Assembly: GCA_021151585.1 (NCBI GenBank)
Contig: JAGKWX010000002.1
Location: forward strand, 77,778 to 141,777
Length of the DNA: 64,000 nucleotides
Direction: 5' to 3'
Origin: Alphaproteobacteria bacterium
GTDB taxonomy: Bacteria > Pseudomonadota > Gammaproteobacteria > JAGOUN01
Below are positions 46,201-54,712 of this stretch, piece by piece. The position numbers and the translations under genes are program-made. Numbering within the stretch: the stretch's first letter is position 1; every line of letters starts with the position of its first letter. The notes below the pieces were generated by a model. That model did not search any database. It saw nothing but the letters and a program-made list of their open reading frames with translations, and was not told where the DNA came from.

Positions 46201-49200
46201 GCAAGGCCTTAAGACACGCTTGCACAAAAATCATAATTTCATCACGACTTAAGCCAGTGCCCGCCCAGCGGGTTTGCGGTTTTATGCCTGCGCATAAACT
46301 GGCGTATTCTTGCTCATATTTCTGAACACTGTTATACGCTGTGCAATAGGCCTTATGAGCGAATTTATAATAACGCACTAAATGTCCACGACTCTGTTTA
46401 ACTTCATGAGATCGTCGAAATGAGTCCTCTACATCCAAACCATATTTTCCAGACACGCTATCCATACTCATAAAATCGTTTTTTGGCGCTGAAAGCGCTA
46501 GCAAGAATTCAGGCTCATAAACAACAAAATGCTTCTCCAACTGATGGCTCTCAGCGAGTAGCATCTCGCCTAGATCGTGGCGAAACCTGTCGTTAGACAC
46601 TGCTGAACGCTGAGCATCAGAGAGCTTCATGCGTTCGTAAATAGCTTGCTCTTGCAAACGCTCTTTATGCCATTGTAGCACTGTTACAGCCTCATTATAG
46701 GTAGCGATTAGGCCAATTTCGCACACATCACTAGATTGAGCGAAACTTAAATAAGCTAATTTCATATTAATATACGCTTGCTCTTCCTCTAATAGTTGCT
46801 CGTTCAGAACTGCCTCAAAGGTCTGTGCCTCTCGGAACAAACCATATTGACGCCCGATGGACGCTGGCATCAACGCCAACAAAGGAGACTGATCCGAATC
46901 GTGCTGGCAAGACGCAATCAACTGATCCCAATACAACTGAGTTAAGTACGCCTCGGGCCAATGCCAAGAAACTGGCGTCAATACCGTATTGACAGCGTAG
47001 CGCGGTTGCTCAGGTGAAAAACCTGGGTGCATCCCCTGCGGCACATACTCTTGATTGATGAGCTTCATCTCCCGAATATTGCCTTGCTGATCACTATTAG
47101 CGACATCAGAGGCGTTTTTTCTAGCGCGTAAATTATTTTCCTCTTCGCTCTTAACCAATTCCCACTTTCTTTTCTTATCACAAAATTCACAACCACAATC
47201 AGGAGCATGAGACTTGACAGTCAGTGCAATATTAGCTTGAATCTGTGGCTTGATGTTCGCCGCCTGCTGCCAATCACGAAATAAATCAGCAAACATAGTG
47301 GGATTTTTTTCGCAGAAAAAAGATAAAAACGTATTAAATACGTCATTCTTAGGGAAAGATAGCGTACCCCACAATGGCGGAACTTGCCAAGGCGCCCGTT
47401 CTTTCGATGACAGATACGTCATCACTAAATGCTCTGCTAAAAAATAATCCCTGAGAATTTTATTGTTCCAAACACATCCGTCGAAATCATGCGTAAACTT
47501 TAGCGGAAAGTTTGGAATCTGATGAAGAAAAGACTTGAAAACTTTCAGTACTTCATCGGACGCCTGTATCTTGTCTATACGAATAGCCGCTCTAGGCTGA
47601 ACTGATGCGAGAGCCAGATCAGTGAATAGTTGGCGCAAATTTTCTTCAGAAATCGCCCTATCGTGATTGAGTAGAGTGACAAGCCAATCATTAACCCACG
47701 CAACGTATTCGCTTTCCTGCCCGAGGGGAAATGTCGTTAGGCTCCATGAAGAATTGAGCGGATAAATACCTTCATTGGGTATAGTATGCTCGTACCCCTG
47801 TAGTTTCAATCTGTCAAAATGATTGCCATTAACAAACAATAAATCAATTCGCTGTGTGACCTGCGTTGGCATGTAAGTGGCATAATTTTCTTCATGTACA
47901 ACGTGTGGTACCAAGACGTTATCATTCCCTAACCGCCATATATGTAATTCAATATGTTGAATATGCGCTAACGCTTGTAAAACAGCAGGATGACTATATC
48001 CAGCATCAATACGTTTATCTCGTACATCATAGTTAATATAAGCCTTTTGTACGGCTAAATCATTGCTATATTGCGCCAATAGCTCTTGATTCCCCCACAG
48101 TGCTTCCTGACCAATTGTAATAATCTCTTTATCAAACAAATACTGATAAAATTCACCTGTAAGTAATGCATGTCTAACGGGAATTTGAATAAGATGAGAA
48201 ATCTCGCTGACATGATCTAAAAGAAGTGGTATCGCATTATCACGCTCAACACCAAACGCAGTATATCCACAGTCTCCATCGCCTAGAACCTTCTCCCGAA
48301 CATAACCCTGACCTTGGTTAGCCACTCGATTCGTCATAGAGCCTTGGATGTTAGCTACTGGGGTTACTTCATACTCATCTACAGAACTCACCTCAGACTC
48401 AACCATGGGGTCAGCTGGTGCCGACAAAGAGGTTACCACGTTGATCAGACGCTTCACCGTATTCTGTAACCGTGGTGTAATTCTTTGTTCAGATAACGCT
48501 TTGTAACCGGGCAAACCGAGCCTCTGCACAAGGCCCCAGGGCAGAACCGCGATATGATATTTAAATGGATGTTTAACCCGGTTTGTATGAACATAGTAGC
48601 ACACAACACTATTCTCATTCTCTTGTGTAGCAAAGGTCCCGTACTGTAATAACCCTTCTACACTCTTAATCTGATCATCAGGCAACAAGTTAAAAAATTT
48701 CTTTTCATCATCCTCAAAATACACACGAGTATTAGAAAAACCATCCTTAAATTTACCTGACCTCCCTTGAAATGCTCCGAGCAACAACTCTTCCCAAGTC
48801 CAACTCTCTAACCCAGTATAAAAATTCGTGTTTTTTTGCATATGGTTAACCATACGATCAGCGACGCAATTAGCAAAAACCGGCACGGATTGGTCCTGAA
48901 GATTATCAATAAACATTTCATACATACGGGATAATAAGTCCGCTGCTCTCTTGATTTCTGCTGTAATTTTATCATTGAGATGGTAATGCACCATAGTTGT
49001 CGTCGTACCTTCACGGCGTCCTTTTTGCTTGCATTCATGAACCGCATCCAGCAACACCACCCCTACAGATGCTGGTCCGCGACCAATAATGCCCCCCAAT
49101 CCTTGGATTCCTATGCGACCTACTTTTTGTGATATATCTTGTTTTGCTTGCGCACGACCTCGTTCAACAGCCCTATCATGTACTAGGTGCTCAATCACAT

Positions 49201-49255
49201 CTTGAACAACTTGGAATATAAAAATTTTTTGTTTGTCTTCGAGTGAGTATTGCAT
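43244..49255 (-). CDS. Giant dual-OTU-domain protein, candidate deubiquitinase effector
   Basis: 2003 aa, with no signal peptide. First OTU domain (about 318-490): D326-G-D-C329 with GYTAFG, and His479 in VNGNHFDRL, the catalytic layout of OTU cysteine proteases. Second OTU-like domain (about 1290-1430): KQDGNS1302FFSALAHQI with His1419 in NTNHYFSVEI; the position of the catalytic Cys is Ser, confirmed as an AGT codon. A zinc-knuckle-like C687-x-C689-x2-C692 lies between them and a long coiled coil (about 1880-1960) precedes the C-terminus. OTU domains cleave ubiquitin chains; bacteria lack ubiquitin, so the target is a host. Two OTU domains recall LotA of Legionella. Strong ribosome site AAGGAG nine bases before ATG. 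Secretion by Dot/Icm is inferred. Confidence 0.85.
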   Translation of the reverse strand: MQYSLEDKQKIFIFQVVQDVIEHLVHDRAVERGRAQAKQDISQKVGRIGIQGLGGIIGRGPASVGVVLLDAVHECKQKGRREGTTTTMVHYHLNDKITAEIKRAADLLSRMYEMFIDNLQDQSVPVFANCVADRMVNHMQKNTNFYTGLESWTWEELLLGAFQGRSGKFKDGFSNTRVYFEDDEKKFFNLLPDDQIKSVEGLLQYGTFATQENENSVVCYYVHTNRVKHPFKYHIAVLPWGLVQRLGLPGYKALSEQRITPRLQNTVKRLINVVTSLSAPADPMVESEVSSVDEYEVTPVANIQGSMTNRVANQGQGYVREKVLGDGDCGYTAFGVERDNAIPLLLDHVSEISHLIQIPVRHALLTGEFYQYLFDKEIITIGQEALWGNQELLAQYSNDLAVQKAYINYDVRDKRIDAGYSHPAVLQALAHIQHIELHIWRLGNDNVLVPHVVHEENYATYMPTQVTQRIDLLFVNGNHFDRLKLQGYEHTIPNEGIYPLNSSWSLTTFPLGQESEYVAWVNDWLVTLLNHDRAISEENLRQLFTDLALASVQPRAAIRIDKIQASDEVLKVFKSFLHQIPNFPLKFTHDFDGCVWNNKILRDYFLAEHLVMTYLSSKERAPWQVPPLWGTLSFPKNDVFNTFLSFFCEKNPTMFADLFRDWQQAANIKPQIQANIALTVKSHAPDCGCEFCDKKRKWELVKSEEENNLRARKNASDVANSDQQGNIREMKLINQEYVPQGMHPGFSPEQPRYAVNTVLTPVSWHWPEAYLTQLYWDQLIASCQHDSDQSPLLALMPASIGRQYGLFREAQTFEAVLNEQLLEEEQAYINMKLAYLSFAQSSDVCEIGLIATYNEAVTVLQWHKERLQEQAIYERMKLSDAQRSAVSNDRFRHDLGEMLLAESHQLEKHFVVYEPEFLLALSAPKNDFMSMDSVSGKYGLDVEDSFRRSHEVKQSRGHLVRYYKFAHKAYCTAYNSVQKYEQEYASLCAGIKPQTRWAGTGLSRDEIMIFVQACLKALQIRFDVINHFLAGTSLLIYPEENVRLGSYQADMIRRSRNVVTPGSTLSSEDAFAGDFPPLPMSSTFKAARTDYELVLRAGCDYDATFWAEAEGRYREFICRSKSHLNSLPAKFTFAKYKSELEERLKQLPSLRDYFNNQSKDKSKKTYQEQFNLWRKEMNQHLERVTKELERIAECSKQRELQQTFHAESYQFRLDILLNELLPKNEATTLAIESEAATKPAADFVLQASDSIIPEASHADVTDAASLSPHAVEDVQATHGTALKQQPENYGLVIQEVKQDGNSFFSALAHQIHPDAFNKETGEADCHLDLRREAVRELQGHSSYYLTLIDGDTEAEKLAYLASLERDEAAVGEEVAHAMARALNVTMVILYSQADRPLRIFKPRVENTQIIVLGCINTNHYFSVEIVNREEFSDLERLVIAHPALAAYTEYRVEPGIAPVAEKPAVLRTETIKKNMKLALAASKLYEVAQELVWYFEIERKQLFMRYAITWLVDDFKRHFDSCFKQQPKEVVELVLQNLAAGQFKAAGSKLGVSAQISSWYRPACERLFCRFDDTHHLWSEWPHQERNSFVEESLHADGVTAVSWGRFFTAMSTRWYPLLTQTVMQLLHQGLHPDATYQDQSLVDHVVASLPLVSELPAEQRPDALKKRANHLYYLLDSGALPHWQNLLNGPLLQGYQLVKNISEEQAEWVHIALVVMLFETFNNEPNTREAFATDIKDFEAELNKYHEIFMTEETSWLNFFFGTWYRSSKIRENRHENVEQLKGLSRYLPVYLSHYYAYLGLVDTLIKNREKQVPVWRDGSRLKVLMDKFSKKLNLHLKKVGAWQNLPPDHWRQVLESESQSKRLSIVDTGSGRQVIPTHTATATVPARPLNERELALSKKLDRAQEKNKGLEDKNKELEDGKKRVEDEYAAYRAKKEAEDKVRDKQVLDLSAQVAELKRQNVQQEGRSDVSNTFYTAPAASLGVFQPEPAARSRSLHACVIS

Positions 49256-49591
49256 GGGCTGTAGCTCCTTAAAAATTTGCTTCCCGAATAAATTGATCGA
49301 TGTGATTTAATTTTGCGCAATTTGTAACGCAAAAGCTTCATGGTGTCAAGCATAAAATGCAAAAATTAAACACTTATGTGTAGCGACATGAATATTCTAT
49401 TTCGCAAGGCATCATTAAACCTAAATTCTGCTGTCAAACCCTTTAAAATACCATAGCATTTAACTACAGCCGCATAAGGCAATTTGCAACCAGTACCTAC
49501 ATGCCGATTGCGAGGGTCCATACTCTCCTCATTAGTACAGCATTATTTAGTTATCTCCTACATATTCGTGGCACACTATAGGGACGAAATA
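49256..49591. other. Intergenic region upstream of the dual-OTU gene
   Basis: 336 nt. Holds the OTU ribosome site and presumably its promoter. The only frame of note is the 51-codon minus-strand ORF at 49366-49521 listed separately. No RNA or terminator seen. Confidence 0.4.
49366..49521 (-). CDS. Possible small ORF (51 aa) upstream of the dual-OTU gene
   Basis: Starts ATG at 49521 with GAGGAG close upstream, encoding a basic 51-aa peptide beginning MDPRNRHVGTGC and containing GILKGLTAEFRFNDALRN. No family recognised; may be debris of a lost gene. Low confidence as a real gene. Confidence 0.25.
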   Translation of the reverse strand: MDPRNRHVGTGCKLPYAAVVKCYGILKGLTAEFRFNDALRNRIFMSLHISV

Positions 49592-49894
49592 CTAACTCAA
49601 ACCAGAGCGCTGTTCAAAAATATACCCTGGTTTTGATTTATCGTTAGGAATAAGAATAAGAATAATATCGTATCTGCCAACTCCATATTTTTTATTAGAA
49701 TCAACGGTGTATTCTCCTCCAAGCATAAAAAACATGCCAAGAAACATAACATGATAAACTTTTTCGAGCGTTTTTTTACCTAAATCATGATAACTGACCG
49801 TCCGATCTAAATAGTTTTCTAATAGCAATCTAAAAGCAGCTAAATTACCCGTTTGCAAACTATTAAATAGCCTGAATATAGCATCAACGCCCAC
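49592..49894 (-). pseudogene. C-terminal PD-(D/E)XK fragment of a DUF1703 protein
   Basis: 100 codons reading FNSLQTGNLAAFRLLLENYLDRTVSYHDLGKKTLEKVYHVMFLGMF, then KKYGVGRYDIILILIPND and GYIFEQRSG. This is the nuclease-like C-terminal domain (GxGRxD...IPxD...G-I-E-K) of AAA-ATPase-like/DUF1703 proteins. The end is altered (EQRS instead of EFK). The other half of the gene lies at 51456-51813 on the far side of an insertion sequence. Confidence 0.75.
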
Positions 49895-49904
49895 AATGCG
49901 TCTT

Positions 49905-51465
49905 CACTGCGCGTTAAAATTGCAAAAATAGCTCTATCCGGTATATTTCATGAAGTTATAAAATTTAATTTTTTTCTGATGCATTTTCGAAATTTCAAAG
50001 CCAGCGGGAAAATTTGTTGTTATTTTTAACAGAAAGTCAAATTTCAGATAAAATTCCCCCAACCCCCATTGTTTCTCAGCATGCCGGGGCAGCACTCTTT
50101 TGTGATTATGTAGGCACTAAATTTCTTGCAGCAATATTGAAGGTGGTTTGATAGGGATAATGACTAGAAAAAAGTATTTTAATGCGTCGTGTATTTTTTA
50201 AAATAATTGCGCCAATGTTGAAAAGTTTTAATCGAATCGTGCCGCAGTAGGATTTTTTTAATTCTGTTTCTGACAAACCCTGATATTGCAATTCTGTCAT
50301 TAAAACGTAAGCGATACTCGACAGCAACACACGGCATTGATTCGCTAAAAAATCGCTACAACTGTTCCTATCTGAAGAAAGATCCAGTTTTAATTGTTTG
50401 ATTTTATTTTCCATGTCACCACGAAGACAATACTCCTGATCGTAAACATTTTCTGCTGGCATGTGATTAACTTCATTGGTAACAATAAATCGACGATTAC
50501 TTCCTTGATCTTGATGTTCTATTTTGGCAATCACGCGTCGTGCCGTTTTCCACGTATCTGCTTGATACTGACCATCAAAAAACAAACGCTGTTTTATTTG
50601 AGTTTCTTTGTACTGTTCCTCAGCTTGTTTCTCCAATACTTCTACCATTTTATACAAACGTGCATTACCGGATAACCCTACAATATACGTAATATTATTA
50701 CATTCGCACCAATGCAATATTCGCTTTCGTGCAAAAGCACTATCTCCGCGAAAAGTGATTTTTACATTCGGCCACACCCTTCTAAAACGATTCACTAACC
50801 ACCGTAAAATAACTCCCGCATGTTTAGCGCCATCAATATAGCTCGGACGAAGATAGCTCACCAATAGATGATCGCCACAAAAAACATGCAATGGCAAATA
50901 GCAATACTCTTCATAATAACCATGATACTGACGTTTCTCTTGATGACCATGCAAACGATGATCTGTCGGATCAAAATCTAGCACTAATTCGTTCGGAGCA
51001 ACCATATGACGATCGATAAAATGCTCCACTAAAATTTCGCTCATCTTAAACATCGATTCGCGATCCAGCGCATTTTCAAAACATGATAACGTTGGTGGAC
51101 TGGCTAATATACTCTCGACTCACGCCCGTTTGAAAACACGCATCTTCTCGCAATACTTGATGATCGTTAATATCTTCATATCCCGCCGCCAACGCATAAA
51201 CGCGCTGACGCAACATATCTAACATCGTGTGTTCTACCTTGCCAGATTCTCGTTCATCGCGCATCACCTTGCTCAACCGCGTGGTTAAATTACATTGTTT
51301 ATCCACTTCTCGCAACAGCAACAAACCTGCGTCAGATGTGATGCTACCACCATTAAAATTACCAAGAACTTTTTTACGGTTTAGGGGTGAAAATTCAATT
51401 AAACTTGAGGTACAATTTGTCACAGCGAAACTTCTCCTAATTTTCTTTTTTGCAACTGAATTATA
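49905..51465 (-). mobile_element. IS1380-family insertion sequence inside the DUF1703 gene
   Basis: About 1.5-kb element with the transposase remnant inside. Approximate ends are set by the flanking DUF1703 halves and by TTGCAAAAA present near both ends in opposite orientation (49920-49928 and 51446-51455). Exact terminal repeats and target duplication could not be read. Confidence 0.65.
50106..51423 (-). pseudogene. IS1380-family transposase, frameshifted
   Basis: DDE transposase of the IS1380 family. A GTG at 51423 with AGGAG seven bases upstream starts TNCTSSLIEFSPLNRKKVLGNFNGG and GGSITSDAGLLLLREVDKQ, reading to YEDINDHQVLREDACFQTGVSRE. A one-base shift near 51120 then moves into the frame LASPPTLSCFENALDRE, and the remainder (50106-51053) carries DFDPTDHRLHGHQE, KITFRGDSAFARKRIL and the C-terminal domain through MENKIKQLKLDL and RVLLSSIAYVLM. 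The gene is split in two, so the element is probably immobile. Confidence 0.85.
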
Positions 51466-51813
51466 TAGGGTAAGAAGGGCGGCAAGATAAACTGACATGT
51501 CACAGGTCGAATTCAAGAGACTCTTCCCTAACACGCTATTTTCTCCTGACATATCCCAATAAATACCGGGTGTACAATCTTGATCTAGATAAGAAATTAA
51601 AGACCATGGATTATAAAGTAAAGTGGCGCCTATGCGATAACCATTATACCACTGAGTTATTTCTGCAATTCGAGCATAAATTATTGTTTCCGGTAAGTCA
51701 GCAGTATGAGACATGATCAAATTTTGAGCTTCATCTTCAGTAAACCCGAAAAATTCCTGGTATTTTGGTATCAACATCGATCGCAGTGGAATCGAATTCG
51801 CACCAGAAAATTC
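51456..51813 (-). pseudogene. Middle part of the interrupted DUF1703 protein
   Basis: Reads FSGANSIPLRSM, KYQEFFGFTEDEAQNLI, AEITQWYNGYRIGATLLYNPWSLISYLDQ, then YWDMSGENSVLGKSLL before running into the insertion sequence. WYNGYRIG...LYNPWSLI is the diagnostic motif of AAA-ATPase-like (DUF1703) proteins. An in-frame TAA (51814-51816) precedes it and the N-terminal ATPase region is absent. Some coding sequence between this part and 49894 is also missing. Confidence 0.75.
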
Positions 51814-51923
51814 TTAATCAAATACAAGAATTGACAATGAAAGTTATCAAAATGACTGGCAAGTATTTTGTCATAACCATGCTGTTTCATGTTACAATAG
51901 CGAATCTATCTAATGATATTTTT

Positions 51924-52532
51924 ATGGCCATGCTAAAACAAGCTTTAAACGACAATCACGTTATTCTCACGGAATTGCAAATCACCCAACTCGAGCAATA
52001 TTTGCAACAACTGAACCAATGGAATAAGGCATATAACCTGACGGCTATTACGGATCCAACGGAACAAGTTTATAAACATATTATTGATAGCCTAAGCGTG
52101 CTCGAATTTATTACAGGCCCTAAGGTTTGTGATGTCGGCACAGGCGCTGGTTTGCCAGGCATTCCTTTAGCGATTGCTTTACCACATTTCCACTTCACTT
52201 TAATTGATAGCAGTCAAAAACGCATTATTTTTATACAGCAAGCGCTGATAAAACTCGGAATTAACAATGTTAAAGCCATACATCAACGCGTCGAAGATAG
52301 CCAAGGCGCTTTTGATACGGTAATTTCTCGTGCCTTTACCTCTATACACGATTTTGCAGAGAAAACACAACACCTATTAGCCAAAAATGGTCAGTTACTG
52401 GCGATGAAAGGCACCTATCCAAGAGAAGAATTAAACCTTCTACCACAAGACTTTTTTATGTCAGATGTGCGAGAATTAGCAATCTCCGGATTACATGCAG
52501 AAAGACATGTCGTCATAATCAAAAAAAGGTAA
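51924..52532 (+). CDS. rsmG: 16S rRNA (guanine(527)-N7)-methyltransferase
   Basis: Methylates G527 in 16S rRNA. Core LNQWNKAYNLTAI, SAM motif CDVGTGAGLPGIPLAIALP and RAF (ISRAFTSIHDF) are present. ATG 51924 gives 202 aa, near the usual 207; the longer frame to 51765 carries no family sequence and overlaps the DUF1703 relict. Adjacent to parA, as in the conserved rnpA-yidC-mnmE-mnmG-rsmG-parA-parB region, although the other members are not visible. Confidence 0.9.
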   Translation: MAMLKQALNDNHVILTELQITQLEQYLQQLNQWNKAYNLTAITDPTEQVYKHIIDSLSVLEFITGPKVCDVGTGAGLPGIPLAIALPHFHFTLIDSSQKRIIFIQQALIKLGINNVKAIHQRVEDSQGAFDTVISRAFTSIHDFAEKTQHLLAKNGQLLAMKGTYPREELNLLPQDFFMSDVRELAISGLHAERHVVIIKKR

Positions 52533-52537
52533 AACGT

Positions 52538-53341
52538 GTGGGAAAAATTATTGCAATCGCCAATCAAAAAGGTGGCGTAGGAAAAACAACAACAACAGTT
52601 AATCTAGCGGCCGCATTAGCTAAAATGGGGCGAAAAGTTTTGTTAGTAGATCTTGATCCACAAGGCAATGCATCTATGGCCTGCGATGCCGACAACCATG
52701 ACTTGACAGCCACATGCAATGAAGTTTTGCTCAATGAAGCAGAGGTTGAAACCGCCATCCGCTCCACGAAAGAAAACTTTTATTTATTACCTTCAAATGA
52801 TGATTTAACCGAAGCCGAAATTCGTTTAGTACAAATTGATAAACGCGAAACCCGTTTGCGAGACCATCTCAACAAAATTAAAAAAACTTTTGATTATATT
52901 CTGATCGACTGCCCGCCATCGCTAAATATGCTCACCGCTAACGCATTGGTTGCCGCAGATTCTGTTCTTATTCCAATTCAATGTGAATATTATGCGTTAG
53001 AAGGCTTATCTAGTTTATTAAACACCATCGAACAAATGAAAAAAACAGCCAATCCATATCTACAAATCGAAGGCCTACTAAGAACAATGTTTGATAACCG
53101 AAGCCGCTTAACACAAGATGTCTCTGCGCAATTACACCAACATTTTCCAAATCATATTTACCGCACAGCTATTCCCAGAAATATCCGCTTAGCAGAAGCC
53201 CCAAGCCACTCACAATCTATTATTGCCTATGACATTAGCAGCACAGGTGCTCAAGCTTACTTAGCTTTAGCAGGGGAAGTCTTACGGCGCGACCATGAAC
53301 TGACAGAAGCAACGCCGTTACAGAATCTTATCAAAGAGTAG
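52538..53341 (+). CDS. parA: Chromosome-partitioning ATPase ParA (Soj)
   Basis: Deviant-Walker ATPase that moves the origin region with ParB. KGGVGKTTTTVNLAAALA, DLDPQGNASMAC, LLPSNDDLTEAEI and ILIDCPPSLNMLT. 267 aa, full length. GTG start six bases after rsmG's end, with AGG upstream. The usual parB does not follow: the next gene (ruvX) is on the opposite strand 36 nt on. Confidence 0.95.
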   Translation: MGKIIAIANQKGGVGKTTTTVNLAAALAKMGRKVLLVDLDPQGNASMACDADNHDLTATCNEVLLNEAEVETAIRSTKENFYLLPSNDDLTEAEIRLVQIDKRETRLRDHLNKIKKTFDYILIDCPPSLNMLTANALVAADSVLIPIQCEYYALEGLSSLLNTIEQMKKTANPYLQIEGLLRTMFDNRSRLTQDVSAQLHQHFPNHIYRTAIPRNIRLAEAPSHSQSIIAYDISSTGAQAYLALAGEVLRRDHELTEATPLQNLIKE

Positions 53342-53377
53342 ATGGCTCTACGCTTGGCATATTTACTGTGTTGAATA

Positions 53378-53794
53378 TCAACATGCAGTAGATAGCCACG
53401 TTTCTAAAATGACTTTTGCTGCCATCGCATCAATCGCTTCTTTTGCTAAAGCACGATGACCACCTTGATCAAATAAAAATTCTTTTGCTTCTGCCGTACT
53501 TAAACGTTCGTCAATAGTATGCACTAAACATTGTGTTTCTTTTGCTAAATTATCTGCAAATTTTTTTGCAGCTTCTGTAACCCATTGATTTTTTTCATTC
53601 ATTTCATAAGGGATGCCTACAATCAAGGCTGTTGGCGACCACTGTTTAACAATTTCCTTTATTAATGACCAATCAACATGATTATTATGTTGTTTGATCG
53701 TTGTTAACGGTCGTGCAGTGCGCGTCACGTCTTGCCCGACAGCAACGCCAATATATTTAGTCCCAAAATCAAATGCTACATAGTGATTACTCAT
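53378..53794 (-). CDS. ruvX: Putative pre-16S rRNA nuclease / Holliday junction resolvase RuvX (YqgF)
   Basis: RNase H-fold protein of 138 aa. FDFGTKYIGVAVG, VGIPYEMNEKN, HTIDERLSTAEAKEFL and the closing KEAIDAMAAKVILETWL are typical. YqgF proteins mature the 16S rRNA 5' end. Overlaps fau by four bases (ATGA). Confidence 0.93.
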   Translation of the reverse strand: MSNHYVAFDFGTKYIGVAVGQDVTRTARPLTTIKQHNNHVDWSLIKEIVKQWSPTALIVGIPYEMNEKNQWVTEAAKKFADNLAKETQCLVHTIDERLSTAEAKEFLFDQGGHRALAKEAIDAMAAKVILETWLSTAC

Positions 53795-54366
53795 CTCTCA
53801 CCTACAAAAAATAATTCTCGCTCCGTTAGTACGCCGTCTAATAATATATCCCAACTATCAGCCATCAGGTCCCCAGATTCCTGGCAGGCATAAGCAACAC
53901 CAATTAATAGCGGTGATGTTATTTTTTTTGACTTAAACGCCAAGGCCTTATCGTAATACCCTTTCCCCATGCCTAAGCGCGCACCATCTCGATTAAACGC
54001 CACTAAGGGAAGTAACACAATATCAAAACTCTGAAGCGGTGTAAAAAAATCTGTTGCTGGCTCATCAATGCCATAGTAATTTTTTTGCATAGACGTCGTT
54101 GATGAATATTCGGCGAACTTCAGCGTGTCATTAGCAGAATCAATAACCGGTAAAAAAGTGAAAATATTTTGCTGCCATAATTCATTGATCAAGAACGATA
54201 AATCCAATTCCCCATCACGGGCCAAATACACTGCAATTTTTTTTTCTTTATTCAAATAATCTAAAAAAATGTTACTAATAGAACAAGCGGCATGGATTTT
54301 ATCTTCAGCAGCAATACTCCGCCTAAGATTACGATATTTTTTTCGAAGCAATACTTTTGTTTGCAA
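53791..54366 (-). CDS. fau: 5-formyltetrahydrofolate cyclo-ligase
   Basis: Converts 5-formyl-THF to 5,10-methenyl-THF with ATP. N-terminal LLRKKYRNLRRSI, central ILLPLVAFNRDGARLGMGKGYYDK (GxGKGYYD active loop), and C-terminal FVGER. 191 aa. Gene lies just downstream of 6S RNA, the ssrS-fau (ygfA) order conserved in gammaproteobacteria. Confidence 0.93.
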   Translation of the reverse strand: MQTKVLLRKKYRNLRRSIAAEDKIHAACSISNIFLDYLNKEKKIAVYLARDGELDLSFLINELWQQNIFTFLPVIDSANDTLKFAEYSSTTSMQKNYYGIDEPATDFFTPLQSFDIVLLPLVAFNRDGARLGMGKGYYDKALAFKSKKITSPLLIGVAYACQESGDLMADSWDILLDGVLTERELFFVGER

Positions 54367-54375
54367 AATAAAAAA

Positions 54376-54546
54376 CCCGTTGTGTTAGATAGTGGTTTTT
54401 AAAGACCCTGTTTCCCCAGGTTGGATTCTAAGTTATCGCATCAGGCTTCTCATTACAAGATGAGCTTGCACAACAGCGATCGATCCTAGATTCCGTCTTT
54501 GTATATAACGGTCAAAAAACACAACATCTATTTTTCACAACGGGTG
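54376..54546 (-). ncRNA. ssrS: 6S RNA (regulator of sigma70 RNA polymerase)
   Basis: About 170 nt directly upstream of fau. CCCGTTGTG at one end and CACAACGGG at the other make a long closing stem, followed on the transcript by a T-rich tail TTTTTTATTTTT into fau. The central part has the large bubble layout with AGAAGCCTGATGCGATAAC, matching the GAGAAGCCTTAAAAC-TGCGA region of E. coli 6S. A TATACT -10 box lies at 54554-54559, giving a start near 54547. Assignment rests on synteny plus structure. Confidence 0.85.
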
Positions 54547-54712
54547 TAAATTCAGTATAGCATAAATTTTATTTTGTGCTCTGAATGTTGCAAATTTTTC
54601 TAAATTATTTTTACTTTTTTATGCACTCAACGATGCGAACCTTGCCGCAACTGATATAAATCAATCGTTTAATTACAACCAAAAAAAGCGAGATGTGCTT
54701 AATTTAAGCAAA

